NCBI RefSeq assembly: GCF_007559335.1
Contig: NZ_VMBG01000001.1
Coordinates: 558,001-622,000 of the forward strand
Direction of reading: 5' to 3'
DNA length: 64,000 bases
DNA from: Rariglobus hedericola
Lineage (GTDB): Bacteria > Verrucomicrobiota > Verrucomicrobiia > Opitutales > Opitutaceae
In this document: in pieces, positions 9,402 to 18,305 of the stretch
Layout: each line of letters begins with the position of its first letter
How positions within the stretch are numbered: position 1 is the first letter of the stretch
Position numbers and translations under genes: made by a program
Notes under the pieces: model-generated
Seen by the model: the letters and a program-made list of their open reading frames with translations, nothing else
Database searches by the model: none
What the model was told of the DNA's origin: nothing

Positions 9402-10309
9402 TGGGCGGCATCACCGAGAAAGGAGGTGACGAGGGTGCGGGCGTTGTAGTCGAGCAGCGCGAGGTAGGTGGGTGCGGGGCCTTTTTCATCGGTGAGCGAA
9501 TCGACATAGAGCACGCCGCCGTAACGAACGCCGGTTTCGCGGGCGACCTGACGGGCGGGTTTGTCGCTCACGGTGCTTTCGCTGAAGACGACGGGAATCT
9601 TGTTGGCACGAACTTGATCGATGACGTGGCGCACCTGTTGGGGCGTGCCCTGCGCATCGGCATTAATTGGCCAGAGATAAAGCGGACGCAGTCCGTAGTC
9701 GCGGCAGAGGTAGGAGAACGCACCTTCGCTGGTCACGAGCCAGCGCTGGGCTTCAGGAATGCGGGCAAGTTTGGCGCGAACCGGTGCATCGAGCGCACGG
9801 ATTTTCTCAATGTAAGCCGCGGCATTGGTGGCGTAGGCGGAGGCGTGCACGGGGTCGATTTTCGCAAGGGCAGCGCGAATGTTTTCAACATAGGTGACGG
9901 CGTTCGTCGGCGACATCCAGGCGTGCGGGTTGGGTTTTCCTGTGTAGGGACCTTCGGTGATGCCCATCGGTTCAATGCCTGTCGTGACGACGACCTGCGG
10001 AACGTTTTTGACGTTGGCGAAAAACGGCTCGAACCAGCGTTCGAGATTCATGCCGTTCCAGAGCACGAGGCTGGCGCGCTGGGTTTTCACGATGTCACGC
10101 GGCGTGGGCTCATAGCCGTGGATCTCGGCGCCCGGTTTGGTGAGCGAATCGACGTCGGCATGCTCACCGGCGACGTTGCGAGCCATGTCGGCCAGGATCG
10201 TGAACGTCGTGAGCACGCGCGGACGGTCGGGGGCGGCTTGCAATGAAATCGCAGCGCCCGTGAGGCAGGTGAAGGTGACCAAGAATCCAGCGAGTAGTTT
10301 GATTCTCAT
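9398..10309 (-). CDS. Metal ABC transporter substrate-binding protein (manganese/iron type)
   Basis: 303 residues from the ATG at 10309; the in-frame codons back to 10342 would run into the operator. A signal peptide covers about residues 1-26. Cluster A-I metal ligands are visible: His64 (EIHGYEPTP), His129 (NPHAWMSP), Glu195 (TSEGAFSY) and Asp270 (YVDSL). The His-His-Glu-Asp set is that of Mn/Fe binders such as PsaA and MntC; zinc-binding ZnuA proteins have a third His and a His-rich loop, absent here. First gene of a five-gene operon preceded by two DtxR/MntR-like palindromes. Confidence 0.93.
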   Translation of the reverse strand: MRIKLLAGFLVTFTCLTGAAISLQAAPDRPRVLTTFTILADMARNVAGEHADVDSLTKPGAEIHGYEPTPRDIVKTQRASLVLWNGMNLERWFEPFFANVKNVPQVVVTTGIEPMGITEGPYTGKPNPHAWMSPTNAVTYVENIRAALAKIDPVHASAYATNAAAYIEKIRALDAPVRAKLARIPEAQRWLVTSEGAFSYLCRDYGLRPLYLWPINADAQGTPQQVRHVIDQVRANKIPVVFSESTVSDKPARQVARETGVRYGGVLYVDSLTDEKGPAPTYLALLDYNARTLVTSFLGDAAQ

Positions 10310-10316
10310 ATAAAAG

Positions 10317-10330
10317 TTAGGCTCACCTAA
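10317..10330. promoter_or_regulatory. DtxR/MntR-like operator, site 1
   Basis: The inverted repeat TTAGGCTCACCTAA has perfect five-base arms and begins eight bases upstream of the metal-binding protein start. It fits the TTAGG...CCTAA palindromes bound by metal-sensing DtxR/MntR/IdeR repressors. A -10-like TATGAT on the minus strand (10343-10338) would put transcription start at this site. No regulator gene is in the window. Confidence 0.65.
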
Positions 10331-10346
10331 ATTCAGAATCATAGAA

Positions 10347-10360
10347 TTAGGGTCAACTAA
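10347..10360. promoter_or_regulatory. DtxR/MntR-like operator, site 2
   Basis: TTAGGGTCAACTAA shares the frame TTAGGNTCANCTAA with site 1 and lies exactly 30 bases further upstream, about three helical turns. Its arms are less perfect (TTAG/CTAA). The two sites bracket the TATGAT element. Confidence 0.55.
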
Positions 10361-10549
10361 TATTTATTGAGTAAGTTATTTTAGCTAAGGCCGCCGTGCA
10401 TTCGCAGGACAAGGCAGCGAACTGCTTGGAAAGGCAGGGCATTCGAAGCACTCCGACGCAATCCGCCGGCTGGTTTTCAGCGTCGAGGCGTGTGACCTGC
10501 AAAATCTTCGACATTTCGCGGGACGTGCTTTCTGTTTCCCCTTCCGCCC

Positions 10550-12088
10550 ATGAAGAACTTCTACATCACGACCGCCATCGACTACGTGAACGGTTCGCCA
10601 CACCTAGGCCATGCCTACGAAAAGGTGCTGACGGACGTTATCGCCCGATTCCGCCGGTTGATGGGTGACAACGTCTATTTCCTGACCGGCGTTGATGAGC
10701 ACGGTCAGAAGGTCCAGCAGAGCGCCAAAAAACGCGGCATTCCGCCCCAACAGTTTTGCGACGAGGTGTCCGAAGAATTCCGCGCGCTGTGCAAGAAACT
10801 CAATATCTCCAACAACGACTTCATCCGCACCACCGAGGAGCGCCACAAGAAGGTCGTGTGCGAACTGCTCCAGAAGCTTTACGACAAGGGCGAGATCTAC
10901 AAAGCCGAATACAAGGGCTTTTACTCCACGCGTCAGGAGCAGTTCCTTCAGGACAAAGACCGCAATCCCGATGGCACCTGGCCCGAGATTTTCGGCGAAG
11001 TCACCGAAATCATCGAGGCGAACTACTTCTTCAAACTGCAGCAGTATCAGACGTGGCTGGTCGACCACCTCAAGGCCAACGAGAACTTCGTGTTCCCTCG
11101 CTATCGCCAGAAGCAGGTCCTCGAGTTCCTGTCCGAGCCTCTCAACGACCTGTGTATCTCTCGTCCGAAGAGCCGTCTCGAATGGGGTATCACGCTTCCT
11201 TTCGATGAGGATTTTGTGACCTACGTCTGGTTCGACGCGCTGGTGAACTACTACACGGCCGTCATCGACAAACCCGAGTTCTGGCCGGCCGATTTCCATG
11301 TGATCGGCAAGGACATCCTGGTGCCGCCGCACGCTGTTTACTGGCCGATCATGCTCAAGGCCGCCGGCATCGAGCCGCCGAAATCGCTGCTCGCCCACGG
11401 TTGGTGGTCGATCAACGGCAGCAAAATGTCCAAGAGCACCGGCAACTTCGTCGATGCCGCCGAGTTTGCCGACAAATACGGCGTGGACGCGCTGCGCTAT
11501 TTCATGATCCGCGAGATGAGCGTGGGTCAGGACAGCGATTTCTCCCTCGCGCAATTTCTCGCGCGCTACAACGCCGAGCTCGCCAACAATCTGGGCAACC
11601 TCGTCAACCGTGTGTTGAATATGACCACGCGTTTCAGCGCCGGCGTGTTGCCCGCCCCCGAGGTCTCCGAACAACCCGAGCAGGATTTGCAGGCACTCTG
11701 GATCAAGACGCGCGACGAGGTGATCACGCTACACGAAGGTTTCCAGTTCCACAGCGCGCTGGAGCGCACCTTTGGGTTCATCACCGCGACCAACGCCTAC
11801 ATCCAGACGCGCGCGCCGTGGACGCTTGCGAAATCCACCGAGGCGAAGGATGCCGTGCTCCTGCGCACCACGCTCGCAACGATCGCCGAGGCGCTGCGTC
11901 TTGGTGTGACGCTGTTGCAGGCGGTCATGCCCGGCACGACGGAAAAAATTCAATCGGTCCTCGGTTACACCGCCGGTGCCGTGTGGAAAGACGAACTCGA
12001 GTGGGGCTCGCGTCTCACCGGTTCGAAGGTCGCCGAGACGGCGATCCTCTTCCCTCGTCCCGAGGGCGATAAGGCCGCGAAGAAGTAA
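10550..12088 (+). CDS. metG: Methionyl-tRNA synthetase
   Basis: 512 residues, the short form lacking a C-terminal tRNA-binding domain. The class I HIGH motif appears as HLGH at residues 18-21, and the KMSKS loop is exact near 292 (SKMSKSTGNF). The protein charges tRNA-Met and formyl-initiator tRNA precursors. No knuckle with paired CxxC motifs is visible, consistent with the zinc-free MetG subgroup. The start codon ATG at 10550 gives the canonical N-terminus MKNFYITTAI. The gene diverges from the metal-uptake operon, with 240 bases between them holding the paired operators near the other gene. Confidence 0.96.
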   Translation: MKNFYITTAIDYVNGSPHLGHAYEKVLTDVIARFRRLMGDNVYFLTGVDEHGQKVQQSAKKRGIPPQQFCDEVSEEFRALCKKLNISNNDFIRTTEERHKKVVCELLQKLYDKGEIYKAEYKGFYSTRQEQFLQDKDRNPDGTWPEIFGEVTEIIEANYFFKLQQYQTWLVDHLKANENFVFPRYRQKQVLEFLSEPLNDLCISRPKSRLEWGITLPFDEDFVTYVWFDALVNYYTAVIDKPEFWPADFHVIGKDILVPPHAVYWPIMLKAAGIEPPKSLLAHGWWSINGSKMSKSTGNFVDAAEFADKYGVDALRYFMIREMSVGQDSDFSLAQFLARYNAELANNLGNLVNRVLNMTTRFSAGVLPAPEVSEQPEQDLQALWIKTRDEVITLHEGFQFHSALERTFGFITATNAYIQTRAPWTLAKSTEAKDAVLLRTTLATIAEALRLGVTLLQAVMPGTTEKIQSVLGYTAGAVWKDELEWGSRLTGSKVAETAILFPRPEGDKAAKK

Positions 12089-12114
12089 GGCCACGGCGTT
12101 CGCTGGCGCAGCGC

Positions 12115-13533
12115 ATGACCATCCTCCCGATCAACCCCACTGAGAACGCCTCGCCGGATGCGTTGATCGGCTTCCTGCGTCAATGCCGCGAGGCGGCGCG
12201 AGGCGACGGACGCGAGCGGTTGGTGAGCATTTCCATTCAGGTTGGCGCGCTTGATCCGCTGGCGGTGCTTGAGGCAATTTTCGAGTCGGGCGAACTGCAT
12301 TTCTACGCCGAGCGCCCCAATATCCACACTGCGATCGCGGGGGCCGAGGCGGTGCTCGTTCACGAGGCTTCGGGCCCGGAGCGCTTTGAGTCCGCGCAGC
12401 GTTTCATCGACGACGTGCTGGCCCGCACTATTGCGGTGGGTGACGTGGATGCGCCGTTTGGCGGACCGCATTTTTTCAGCGCGTTCACCTTTCTCGACCA
12501 AGTGGAACAGGGAGAGGCATTCCCGGCGGCGCGCGTGTTCGTGCCTCGCTGGCAAGTCGCGCGGGCGGGCGAAGTCACCACGGCGGTCGCCAACCTGCTG
12601 GTCGCGCCTGATTCCGATCTGGCGACACTGGCGGAGCGTGTCCTGCGCGCACACGGAAAATTCAAGCACATCGACTACGACGCAAAACCGGCGGTGCCGG
12701 TCACGTCGCAACCTTGCGTATTTCAAACCACGGAGGCGGGGGATTTCCGCACGACGGTCAAAGGCGGATTGGCGGCCATTGCGGCCGGTGTCGTAAAAAA
12801 AATCGTGCTCGCTCGCGTGCAGGACATGCAGACTAACGCGCCATTACATCCGCTGCGCCTGTTGAACGGACTGCGCGAGCGCTTTCCCGAGTGTTACAGT
12901 TTTTCAGTCGCGAACGGGAGAGGGCAGAGCTTCATCGGCGCGAGTCCGGAGCGGCTGGTGCGAGTGAGCAAGGGAGTGCTCGAGACTGAGGCGCTTGCGG
13001 GATCCGCCCGTCGCGGACAAAGCGCGAGCGAAGACGCCGCCTTGGGGGCCGAGTTGCTGGCGAGCGAGAAGGACCGCCGTGAGCAGGGCCATGTGTTGGA
13101 GTCGATCGTCCGCCGATTGGAGCCGCTGGGGTTCGCCCCGCAATTTCCTTCGCAACCGGTGCTGCGCAAACTGGCCAATGTTCAACATCTTCATACGCCA
13201 GTAAGCGCGGTAATGCCGGCGGGTATTCATTTGCTGGATGCGCTGGCCCGCCTGCACCCGACGCCGGCCGTCGGCGGTTCGCCGCGTGAAGAAGCGGTCG
13301 CCCGCATCCGCGACCTCGAGGGGTTTCCGCGCGGTCTCTACGCCGGCGCGATCGGTTGGCTGAATGCGCGTGGCGGCGGAGAGTTCCTGGTCGGCATCCG
13401 CTCTGCACTCGTAGAGGGACGCAATGCCCGCGTGTATGCCGGCGCGGGGATCGTTGCCGGCTCGGATCCCGAGCGGGAATTTGCCGAGACCGAGTTGAAG
13501 TTCCGCGCTATGCGCGAAGCGTTGCTCGGTTAA
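12115..13533 (+). CDS. menF: Isochorismate synthase (menaquinone pathway)
   Basis: 472 residues of the chorismate-binding family. The C-terminal catalytic domain shows ETEALAGSARRG near residue 290, QHLHTPV near 360, LHPTPAVGG near 380 and the final YAGAGIVAGSDPE..E..ET..K. The HPTPAVGG signature is typical of isochorismate synthases rather than anthranilate or aminodeoxychorismate synthases. It converts chorismate to isochorismate, the first step to menaquinone; menD and menB further on support this over a siderophore role. It begins 26 bases after metG. Confidence 0.88.
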   Translation: MTILPINPTENASPDALIGFLRQCREAARGDGRERLVSISIQVGALDPLAVLEAIFESGELHFYAERPNIHTAIAGAEAVLVHEASGPERFESAQRFIDDVLARTIAVGDVDAPFGGPHFFSAFTFLDQVEQGEAFPAARVFVPRWQVARAGEVTTAVANLLVAPDSDLATLAERVLRAHGKFKHIDYDAKPAVPVTSQPCVFQTTEAGDFRTTVKGGLAAIAAGVVKKIVLARVQDMQTNAPLHPLRLLNGLRERFPECYSFSVANGRGQSFIGASPERLVRVSKGVLETEALAGSARRGQSASEDAALGAELLASEKDRREQGHVLESIVRRLEPLGFAPQFPSQPVLRKLANVQHLHTPVSAVMPAGIHLLDALARLHPTPAVGGSPREEAVARIRDLEGFPRGLYAGAIGWLNARGGGEFLVGIRSALVEGRNARVYAGAGIVAGSDPEREFAETELKFRAMREALLG

Positions 13534-13568
13534 TTTTTAATCACTCACACTTAACACGACCACCGACC

Positions 13569-13814
13569 ATGAGCGACACCGCACCCGACCAGAATTTCGT
13601 TAACTACAAAAAAGCCGAGAAGCAGGCGCTGGAGATCGTTGCCACGATGAAGACGGCCAGCACCAACAAAGTGGACATCGAACTCGCGCTACTCGTCGCG
13701 GTTTTTGAGCTGCACAAGGACACCGCGCCGGCCGCGACCATCGCCTCGATCATCCAGGGACATCTCAAGCAGATCGTGCCGCACTACGCTTCGAAGAACC
13801 AGCCGCACGGCTGA
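13569..13814 (+). CDS. Small conserved-looking protein, function unknown
   Basis: 81 residues from the ATG at 13569, which follows menF after 35 bases. The sequence is charged at the N-terminus and predicted largely helical (KKAEKQALEIVATMK, then ALLVAVFELHKDTAP). No motif, signal peptide or membrane segment is recognised. The frame has good coding character for this genome and continues the strand of menF, so it is probably real. Confidence 0.65.
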   Translation: MSDTAPDQNFVNYKKAEKQALEIVATMKTASTNKVDIELALLVAVFELHKDTAPAATIASIIQGHLKQIVPHYASKNQPHG

Positions 13815-13844
13815 GTTTTCGAGCGGGCCGGTGTGCGGGTTGGT

Positions 13845-14888
13845 TTAAACGTGACGTCCCGGCCAGGTTTGCGTGCGGCTCCAGAACGCATCGGTGCGGC
13901 CGCCGTAGTAGTCGTCGAGCACGGCGTCCATGACGGCCGAGGTGCGCCGGGCGCTTTCGCCGGTGCTCGGGCATTCGCCGCGGCCAAGCAGGGCATCGAC
14001 CATGGTTTGGATGAGCGGTTGCTGGACGTGCGGCGGATTAGGACGGTCGAAGGTTTTTTCGCAGTCGCGAGTTTGGAGGCGGAGCGGTTCGTTGCCGAAG
14101 ACGGAGAACGAGAGTCGTCCGGCCGTGCCCTCGATCACGACTTCATCGGTGCCGATGGCGCTGGCGAAATTCCACGTAGCGGCACCGAGCGCGCCGGCCT
14201 GGGTGGTGAAGGTCAGCGCGACGGCGTCTTCAATGGGGAGTGGCGTAGCGAGATTCGCGGCGCGTCCGTCGACGTTGAGCAATGGTCCGAAGAGGAAATC
14301 GAACAGGTCGAGCGCGTGTGACCCAAGATCGAGGAACAGGCCCGCGCCGGCGTTGGCCGCGTCGAGGCGCCACGGCGGACTGGCGGGATCGGCGATCACA
14401 GGCGCAGGGCAGGCGAAGTGCAGACGGATGTTGGTGACGGTTCCAAGGGCGTTGTCGGCGAGGAGGGCTTTGACCTGCGTGAAGCGGGGCAGGCAGCGGC
14501 GATAGTAGGCAACGAAGACCGGGACGCCGGCGGTGCGAAACGCGGAGACGATGGCGTCACATTCGACAGTGCTGCGGGCGAAGGGTTTTTCGACGTAGCA
14601 GGGTTTGCCGGCGGCAGCCGCGAGCGAGGCACCGTCGAGGTGCGCGCCGGGCGGAGTGGCGACGTAGATCGCATCGACCTCGGGATCGGCGACGAGGGCG
14701 CGAGCATCGTCATACCAGCGGGCCACGCCGTGACGGCGGGCGTAGTCGGCGGCTTTGGCTCCGTCGCGGCGCATGACGGCGACCAGCGAGGAGTCGGGCA
14801 CCTTGGAGAAAGCGGGGCCACTTTTGATTTCGGTGACATCACCGCAGCCGATGATGCCCCAGCGGATGCGGGTCGGGGTGGAAGACAT
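13845..14888 (-). CDS. Gfo/Idh/MocA-family oxidoreductase
   Basis: 347 residues from the ATG at 14888; the frame continues to 14981 but the Rossmann strand begins right after this start (IRWGIIGCGDVTE). The glycine-rich NAD(P) motif GIIGCGDV lies at residues 10-17. ATPPGAH near 75 and the EKPFA motif near 100 are diagnostic of the family. The C-terminal part is the alpha/beta substrate domain with an HALDLFDFL segment. The family oxidises or reduces sugars and cyclitols with NAD(P); the specific substrate cannot be told. It is transcribed toward the small gene at 13569. Confidence 0.9.
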   Translation of the reverse strand: MSSTPTRIRWGIIGCGDVTEIKSGPAFSKVPDSSLVAVMRRDGAKAADYARRHGVARWYDDARALVADPEVDAIYVATPPGAHLDGASLAAAAGKPCYVEKPFARSTVECDAIVSAFRTAGVPVFVAYYRRCLPRFTQVKALLADNALGTVTNIRLHFACPAPVIADPASPPWRLDAANAGAGLFLDLGSHALDLFDFLFGPLLNVDGRAANLATPLPIEDAVALTFTTQAGALGAATWNFASAIGTDEVVIEGTAGRLSFSVFGNEPLRLQTRDCEKTFDRPNPPHVQQPLIQTMVDALLGRGECPSTGESARRTSAVMDAVLDDYYGGRTDAFWSRTQTWPGRHV

Positions 14889-14989
14889 GGGGCCACGTTG
14901 AAAACAGGTCGTGCGCGCGGCAAGGCTGCGGAAACAGATAAAGCACTCCGGTCGCTTGCTGTGCACGCCGGTTAATCTCAATTGAGTGT

Positions 14990-15433
14990 ATGTTCACGCG
15001 TGCGGAAAAAATCGAACTGGGGCTGATTGCACTCGCGACGGGCGCACTCGCGTTGGTGGCCGGGCGTCTGCCCAAGGAACTGGAGATCGGATCGTTTTTA
15101 GCGATCGGAGCGCTGGCGTTGCTCGGGCAAGGGTTGTTGCGGGATATCTGGTTGCTCACGAAACAACGCAGGGCGGGGGCGGGAGTTCATCGCGAAGAAG
15201 CGCGATGCATATGCATGGAATCGACCGTGGGCCTCGGCGGTGTGTTGACCGGCATTTTGCTGACGGCGCTGGCTGTTCCGTTTGCGGTGACGATGGCGGA
15301 GTGGGCGTGGCCGCTGGCGGGCGGACTCGTGTGGTGCGCCGGATTCGCGGTCAAAGATGTGGTGATTCAATGGACGCCGTGGAAATTACGGCGGGTGAAG
15401 GATCACGGTTCCATTTTGGTGCGCTGGCGGTAG
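14990..15433 (+). CDS. Hypothetical membrane protein
   Basis: 147 residues with four apparent membrane helices in two pairs: about 10-25, 33-48, 80-100 and 105-122. A basic cytoplasmic loop (KQRRAGAGVHREEARC) separates the pairs. No family recognised. It starts about 100 bases from the divergent Gfo/Idh gene and is followed after 10 bases by the methyltransferase-like gene, so the two are probably co-transcribed. Confidence 0.65.
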   Translation: MFTRAEKIELGLIALATGALALVAGRLPKELEIGSFLAIGALALLGQGLLRDIWLLTKQRRAGAGVHREEARCICMESTVGLGGVLTGILLTALAVPFAVTMAEWAWPLAGGLVWCAGFAVKDVVIQWTPWKLRRVKDHGSILVRWR

Positions 15434-15443
15434 TGATTGCGGC

Positions 15444-16109
15444 ATGAGTGAACCGATTTCGTCGCCGATGCGCGAAGTGCACCAAGCCGATGCGATTCCG
15501 TGGATGCGGGAGCGCGGGCGGATTGACGGGGCGTGCGCGGTGACGTCGCTGCCCGATGTGTCGGAGGTGAACATGACGCTGCCGGCGTGGCGTGCTTGGT
15601 TTCTCGGTGCGGTCGAGTTGGTCGTGAATGCCGTGCCGGATGAGAGCGCGGCCTTGTTTTTCCAGTCGGATATCAAGCGTGATGGCGCGTGGATCGATAA
15701 AGGCGCGATGGTCGTGCGCGCGGCGGAGGATGCGGGCGCGCGAGTATTGTTTCACAAGATCGTCGCGCGACGTCCGCCGGGGATGCTCACGTATGGCCGG
15801 CCCGGGTTCACGCATCTGATCGCGGTGTCGCGGGCGATGAACTGCCCCGAAGTGCTGCCGCTGCCGGACATAATCACGGACGCGGGCGAACTGAAATGGA
15901 TTCGCGCGATGGGCGTGCGCGCGGCGGGGCATGCGGTGCGTTTCGCGAAGGAGCAGGTGGGAGCGAAGGTGATATTCGATCCGTTCTGCGGCGTGGGCAC
16001 CGTGCTGGCGGTTGCTAACGCGATGGGGCTCGACGCGCTCGGCGTGGAGTTGTCCCGCAAACGCTGTGAGCAGTCGCGGGTGCTGACGGTGAGGCCGGAC
16101 GAACTCTGA
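15444..16109 (+). CDS. SAM-dependent methyltransferase-like protein, permuted motif order
   Basis: 221 residues. A SAM-binding segment FDPFCGVGTVLAVA is at residues 178-191, close to the C-terminus, followed by ALGVELSRKRC, as in N6/N4 amino-methyltransferases where D.F.G.GT is followed by an acidic residue. Near the N-terminus (34-38) is TSLPD, placed where beta-class enzymes of this fold carry the catalytic (D/N/S)PP(Y/W) loop. A central basic region (FHKIVARRPPGMLTYGRPGFTHL) could bind nucleic acid. The substrate (DNA, RNA or small molecule) is unknown. The gene follows the membrane-protein gene by 10 bases. Confidence 0.75.
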   Translation: MSEPISSPMREVHQADAIPWMRERGRIDGACAVTSLPDVSEVNMTLPAWRAWFLGAVELVVNAVPDESAALFFQSDIKRDGAWIDKGAMVVRAAEDAGARVLFHKIVARRPPGMLTYGRPGFTHLIAVSRAMNCPEVLPLPDIITDAGELKWIRAMGVRAAGHAVRFAKEQVGAKVIFDPFCGVGTVLAVANAMGLDALGVELSRKRCEQSRVLTVRPDEL

Positions 16110-16115
16110 TCGGGA

Positions 16116-17345
16116 TCAGCTGGCGGTCTCTGCTTCGAGGCGGATCAGCACGATTTCGGAGCGCGTGCCGACGCGGATGGGCGGGCCCCACGTGCCGACG
16201 CCGCTGCTGGTGAGCACTTGGAGGGAGTTGAGGCGATTCAGGCCGTAGGCGAAACGTCCGTGAACGCGTGAAACGACATGCGTCCACGGCCAGAACTGGC
16301 CGCCGTGGGTGTGACCCGAGACTTGCAGAGAAACGCCGGCAGCTTCGGGAATCGTGAGGTTCGATGGCTGATGCGTGAGGAGAATGCTGGCGCGGTCGTG
16401 AGCGATGCTCAGGCGTTCGAGAATCTTGCGGAAACGCACGGGCTCACCGGCTTCGCCATCATGAACGCCGATGAGTTGAAGACCTCCCGAGAGGTCCAGT
16501 TTTTCATTATGCAGCACGCGCACGCCAGCGCGGGTGAGCGCGGTAATAAATTTGGAACGATCAGAAAATTCGTCGTGGTTGCCCGTTGCGAAATAGGCGC
16601 CCTGCGGTGCTGCCAGTTTTTCCCAAGATTGCGCAACGGTCTTAAGATCGACTTCGGCACCGTCGAACATGTCGCCGGCGAGTAGCACTGCATCGGGCTT
16701 GAGTGCGTTGAGGCGCGAAACGATGCGGCGGACAAAGGCATTGCCGCGGACGTTGCCAAGGTGGACGTCGCTCACGAGGGCGAGGGTGCGACCTCGCCAG
16801 GTCGGCGGGAGGTTCGGCAGTGCGACGGTGGCGCGCGTGGTGCGAATCCAATAGGCGTTGATCAACCCGTATGCGGTGACGACGACGGCGAGACCATAGA
16901 GTGAAAACGCCAGCAGGCGGGAATTGAGTGACGTTCCGAGCAGCGTGGTGATGCCGCAGGCAATCCAGCAAACGAGGGCGGCGATAAGCGCGAAATTGAG
17001 AAACGCCAACGCCGTAGCCGACAACCGATACAATGCGGTAATCGCAGCGTTTCGGCGACGAAAGCCGAGGAGCATCGCGGGCACAAAACCCAGCGTGAGC
17101 AACGGTGGTATTACCAACGAGGTCCAGCCGGTGATGCCGGCGAAGTGGCGAAAGGTGACACTTACCAACGCCGTCGCGAGGAGCAGGATGAGCGAAAAAA
17201 GCCCGACAAAAATAACCATGCGGTTGGGCATGAGGCCGTCATTACTCGGGGCTGCTTCCTCGGTGCTCGCTTCATCAATGGACGGAACTGCGCTGCGCTC
17301 TTGGGACGACATGGAAGTTTTAACGGATGCAGGAATTGCTCCCAT
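16116..17345 (-). CDS. Membrane-anchored metallophosphoesterase
   Basis: 409 residues. An acidic N-terminal tail is followed by about four to five membrane helices (roughly residues 45-165). A calcineurin-like phosphoesterase domain then shows all five metal motifs in order: SDVHLGN, AGDMFDG, GNHDE, LTHQP and SGHTHGGQ. This layout resembles YkuE/YaeI-type phosphodiesterases acting at the membrane; the substrate is unknown. An alternative start is the ATG at 17312. It converges with the methyltransferase-like gene and diverges from the ParB-like gene. Confidence 0.9.
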   Translation of the reverse strand: MGAIPASVKTSMSSQERSAVPSIDEASTEEAAPSNDGLMPNRMVIFVGLFSLILLLATALVSVTFRHFAGITGWTSLVIPPLLTLGFVPAMLLGFRRRNAAITALYRLSATALAFLNFALIAALVCWIACGITTLLGTSLNSRLLAFSLYGLAVVVTAYGLINAYWIRTTRATVALPNLPPTWRGRTLALVSDVHLGNVRGNAFVRRIVSRLNALKPDAVLLAGDMFDGAEVDLKTVAQSWEKLAAPQGAYFATGNHDEFSDRSKFITALTRAGVRVLHNEKLDLSGGLQLIGVHDGEAGEPVRFRKILERLSIAHDRASILLTHQPSNLTIPEAAGVSLQVSGHTHGGQFWPWTHVVSRVHGRFAYGLNRLNSLQVLTSSGVGTWGPPIRVGTRSEIVLIRLEAETAS

Positions 17346-17435
17346 GCAAATACAGATAGCCGATGGCCGTAAAAATGACGGTGATTTGCCCTTGCAGATG
17401 CCGCTGGATGGGCGTCAGTAACGGCCCCTTTTCTT

Positions 17436-18296
17436 ATGCCGATCCAAACCCTCTCCCTTGATTCGATTGATATCTACAGCGGCACGCAGACCCGCGTGAA
17501 AACGAGCGAAGAAGCGATTGAAAGTTATGCCGAGGAGATGAAGAACGGCGCCGAGTTTCCGCCGATCTCGGTTTATTTCGACGGGGCGACTTACTGGCTG
17601 GCGGACGGGTTTCATCGTTACCTCGCGACGAAGCGGAATGAGTCGCTGACGATTCGCGCCGAGGTGCAGCCGGGCGGGCGGGGTGATGCGCTGAAGCACG
17701 CCCTCGGAGCGAATGCCACCAATGGTCTGCATCGCAACAACAGCGACAAGCGTAACGTCGTGGAGATCGCGCTCGAAGAATGGCCGGGCATGGCGAATCC
17801 GGTCATCGCGGAAATTTGCAAAGTGTCGCCCGAACTCGTGCGCACGCGTCGTAACGAAATGGTTCAGTCGGGTCGGATTGAAAAAGCCGGCAAGGTCACC
17901 GGTCGCGACGGGAAGGAATATCCAGCGGAAGTGGAAAAGGTTGCGCGCGGGAAGGAAGAGAAACGTTCAAGTGAAGGGGAAGGTGGCGGCGGGCGTCCGC
18001 AAGGTGGCGGCGATGGTCCGGGCTCGCTCGGTGGTTCCAACATGGAGCTGGAACGCGAAGCTCGTGAAATGATTCGTCGCGGGGAGATCAATCCGTTCGA
18101 GCTCAAGACGCTGACGACAGCGAACGCGCATGATTACGCGGCGACGGTGATCAATCTTCTCGGCACGATGAAGCCGGGTGATCCGCAACGCCGGGCGGGG
18201 TTGCAACGCATCAAGCGATGGGTGGAAAAAGCGCTCGCGGGTGAAGTGGATACCACGGCGGCGGTGGACGGGGTCGAGGCCGCGATGCTGGCGTGA
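17436..18296 (+). CDS. Orphan ParB-like nuclease-fold protein
   Basis: 286 residues. The N-terminal ParB/sulfiredoxin-fold domain (1-100) has P.I.V..DG..YWLADGFHR, with DGFHR at 57-61 in place of the canonical GERR box, then a long ALGANATNGLHRNNSDKR helix. A helix-turn-helix-like stretch follows (VIAEICKVSPELVRTRRNEM, about 118-137). A low-complexity Gly-rich linker (about 180-200) leads to a helical C-terminal domain. No parA is adjacent, and there is no parS-like repeat nearby, so this is not the chromosome partition pair. Such solitary ParB-like proteins are often DNA-binding regulators; function here unknown. Confidence 0.8.
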   Translation: MPIQTLSLDSIDIYSGTQTRVKTSEEAIESYAEEMKNGAEFPPISVYFDGATYWLADGFHRYLATKRNESLTIRAEVQPGGRGDALKHALGANATNGLHRNNSDKRNVVEIALEEWPGMANPVIAEICKVSPELVRTRRNEMVQSGRIEKAGKVTGRDGKEYPAEVEKVARGKEEKRSSEGEGGGGRPQGGGDGPGSLGGSNMELEREAREMIRRGEINPFELKTLTTANAHDYAATVINLLGTMKPGDPQRRAGLQRIKRWVEKALAGEVDTTAAVDGVEAAMLA

Positions 18297-18305
18297 GCAA
18301 ACACG

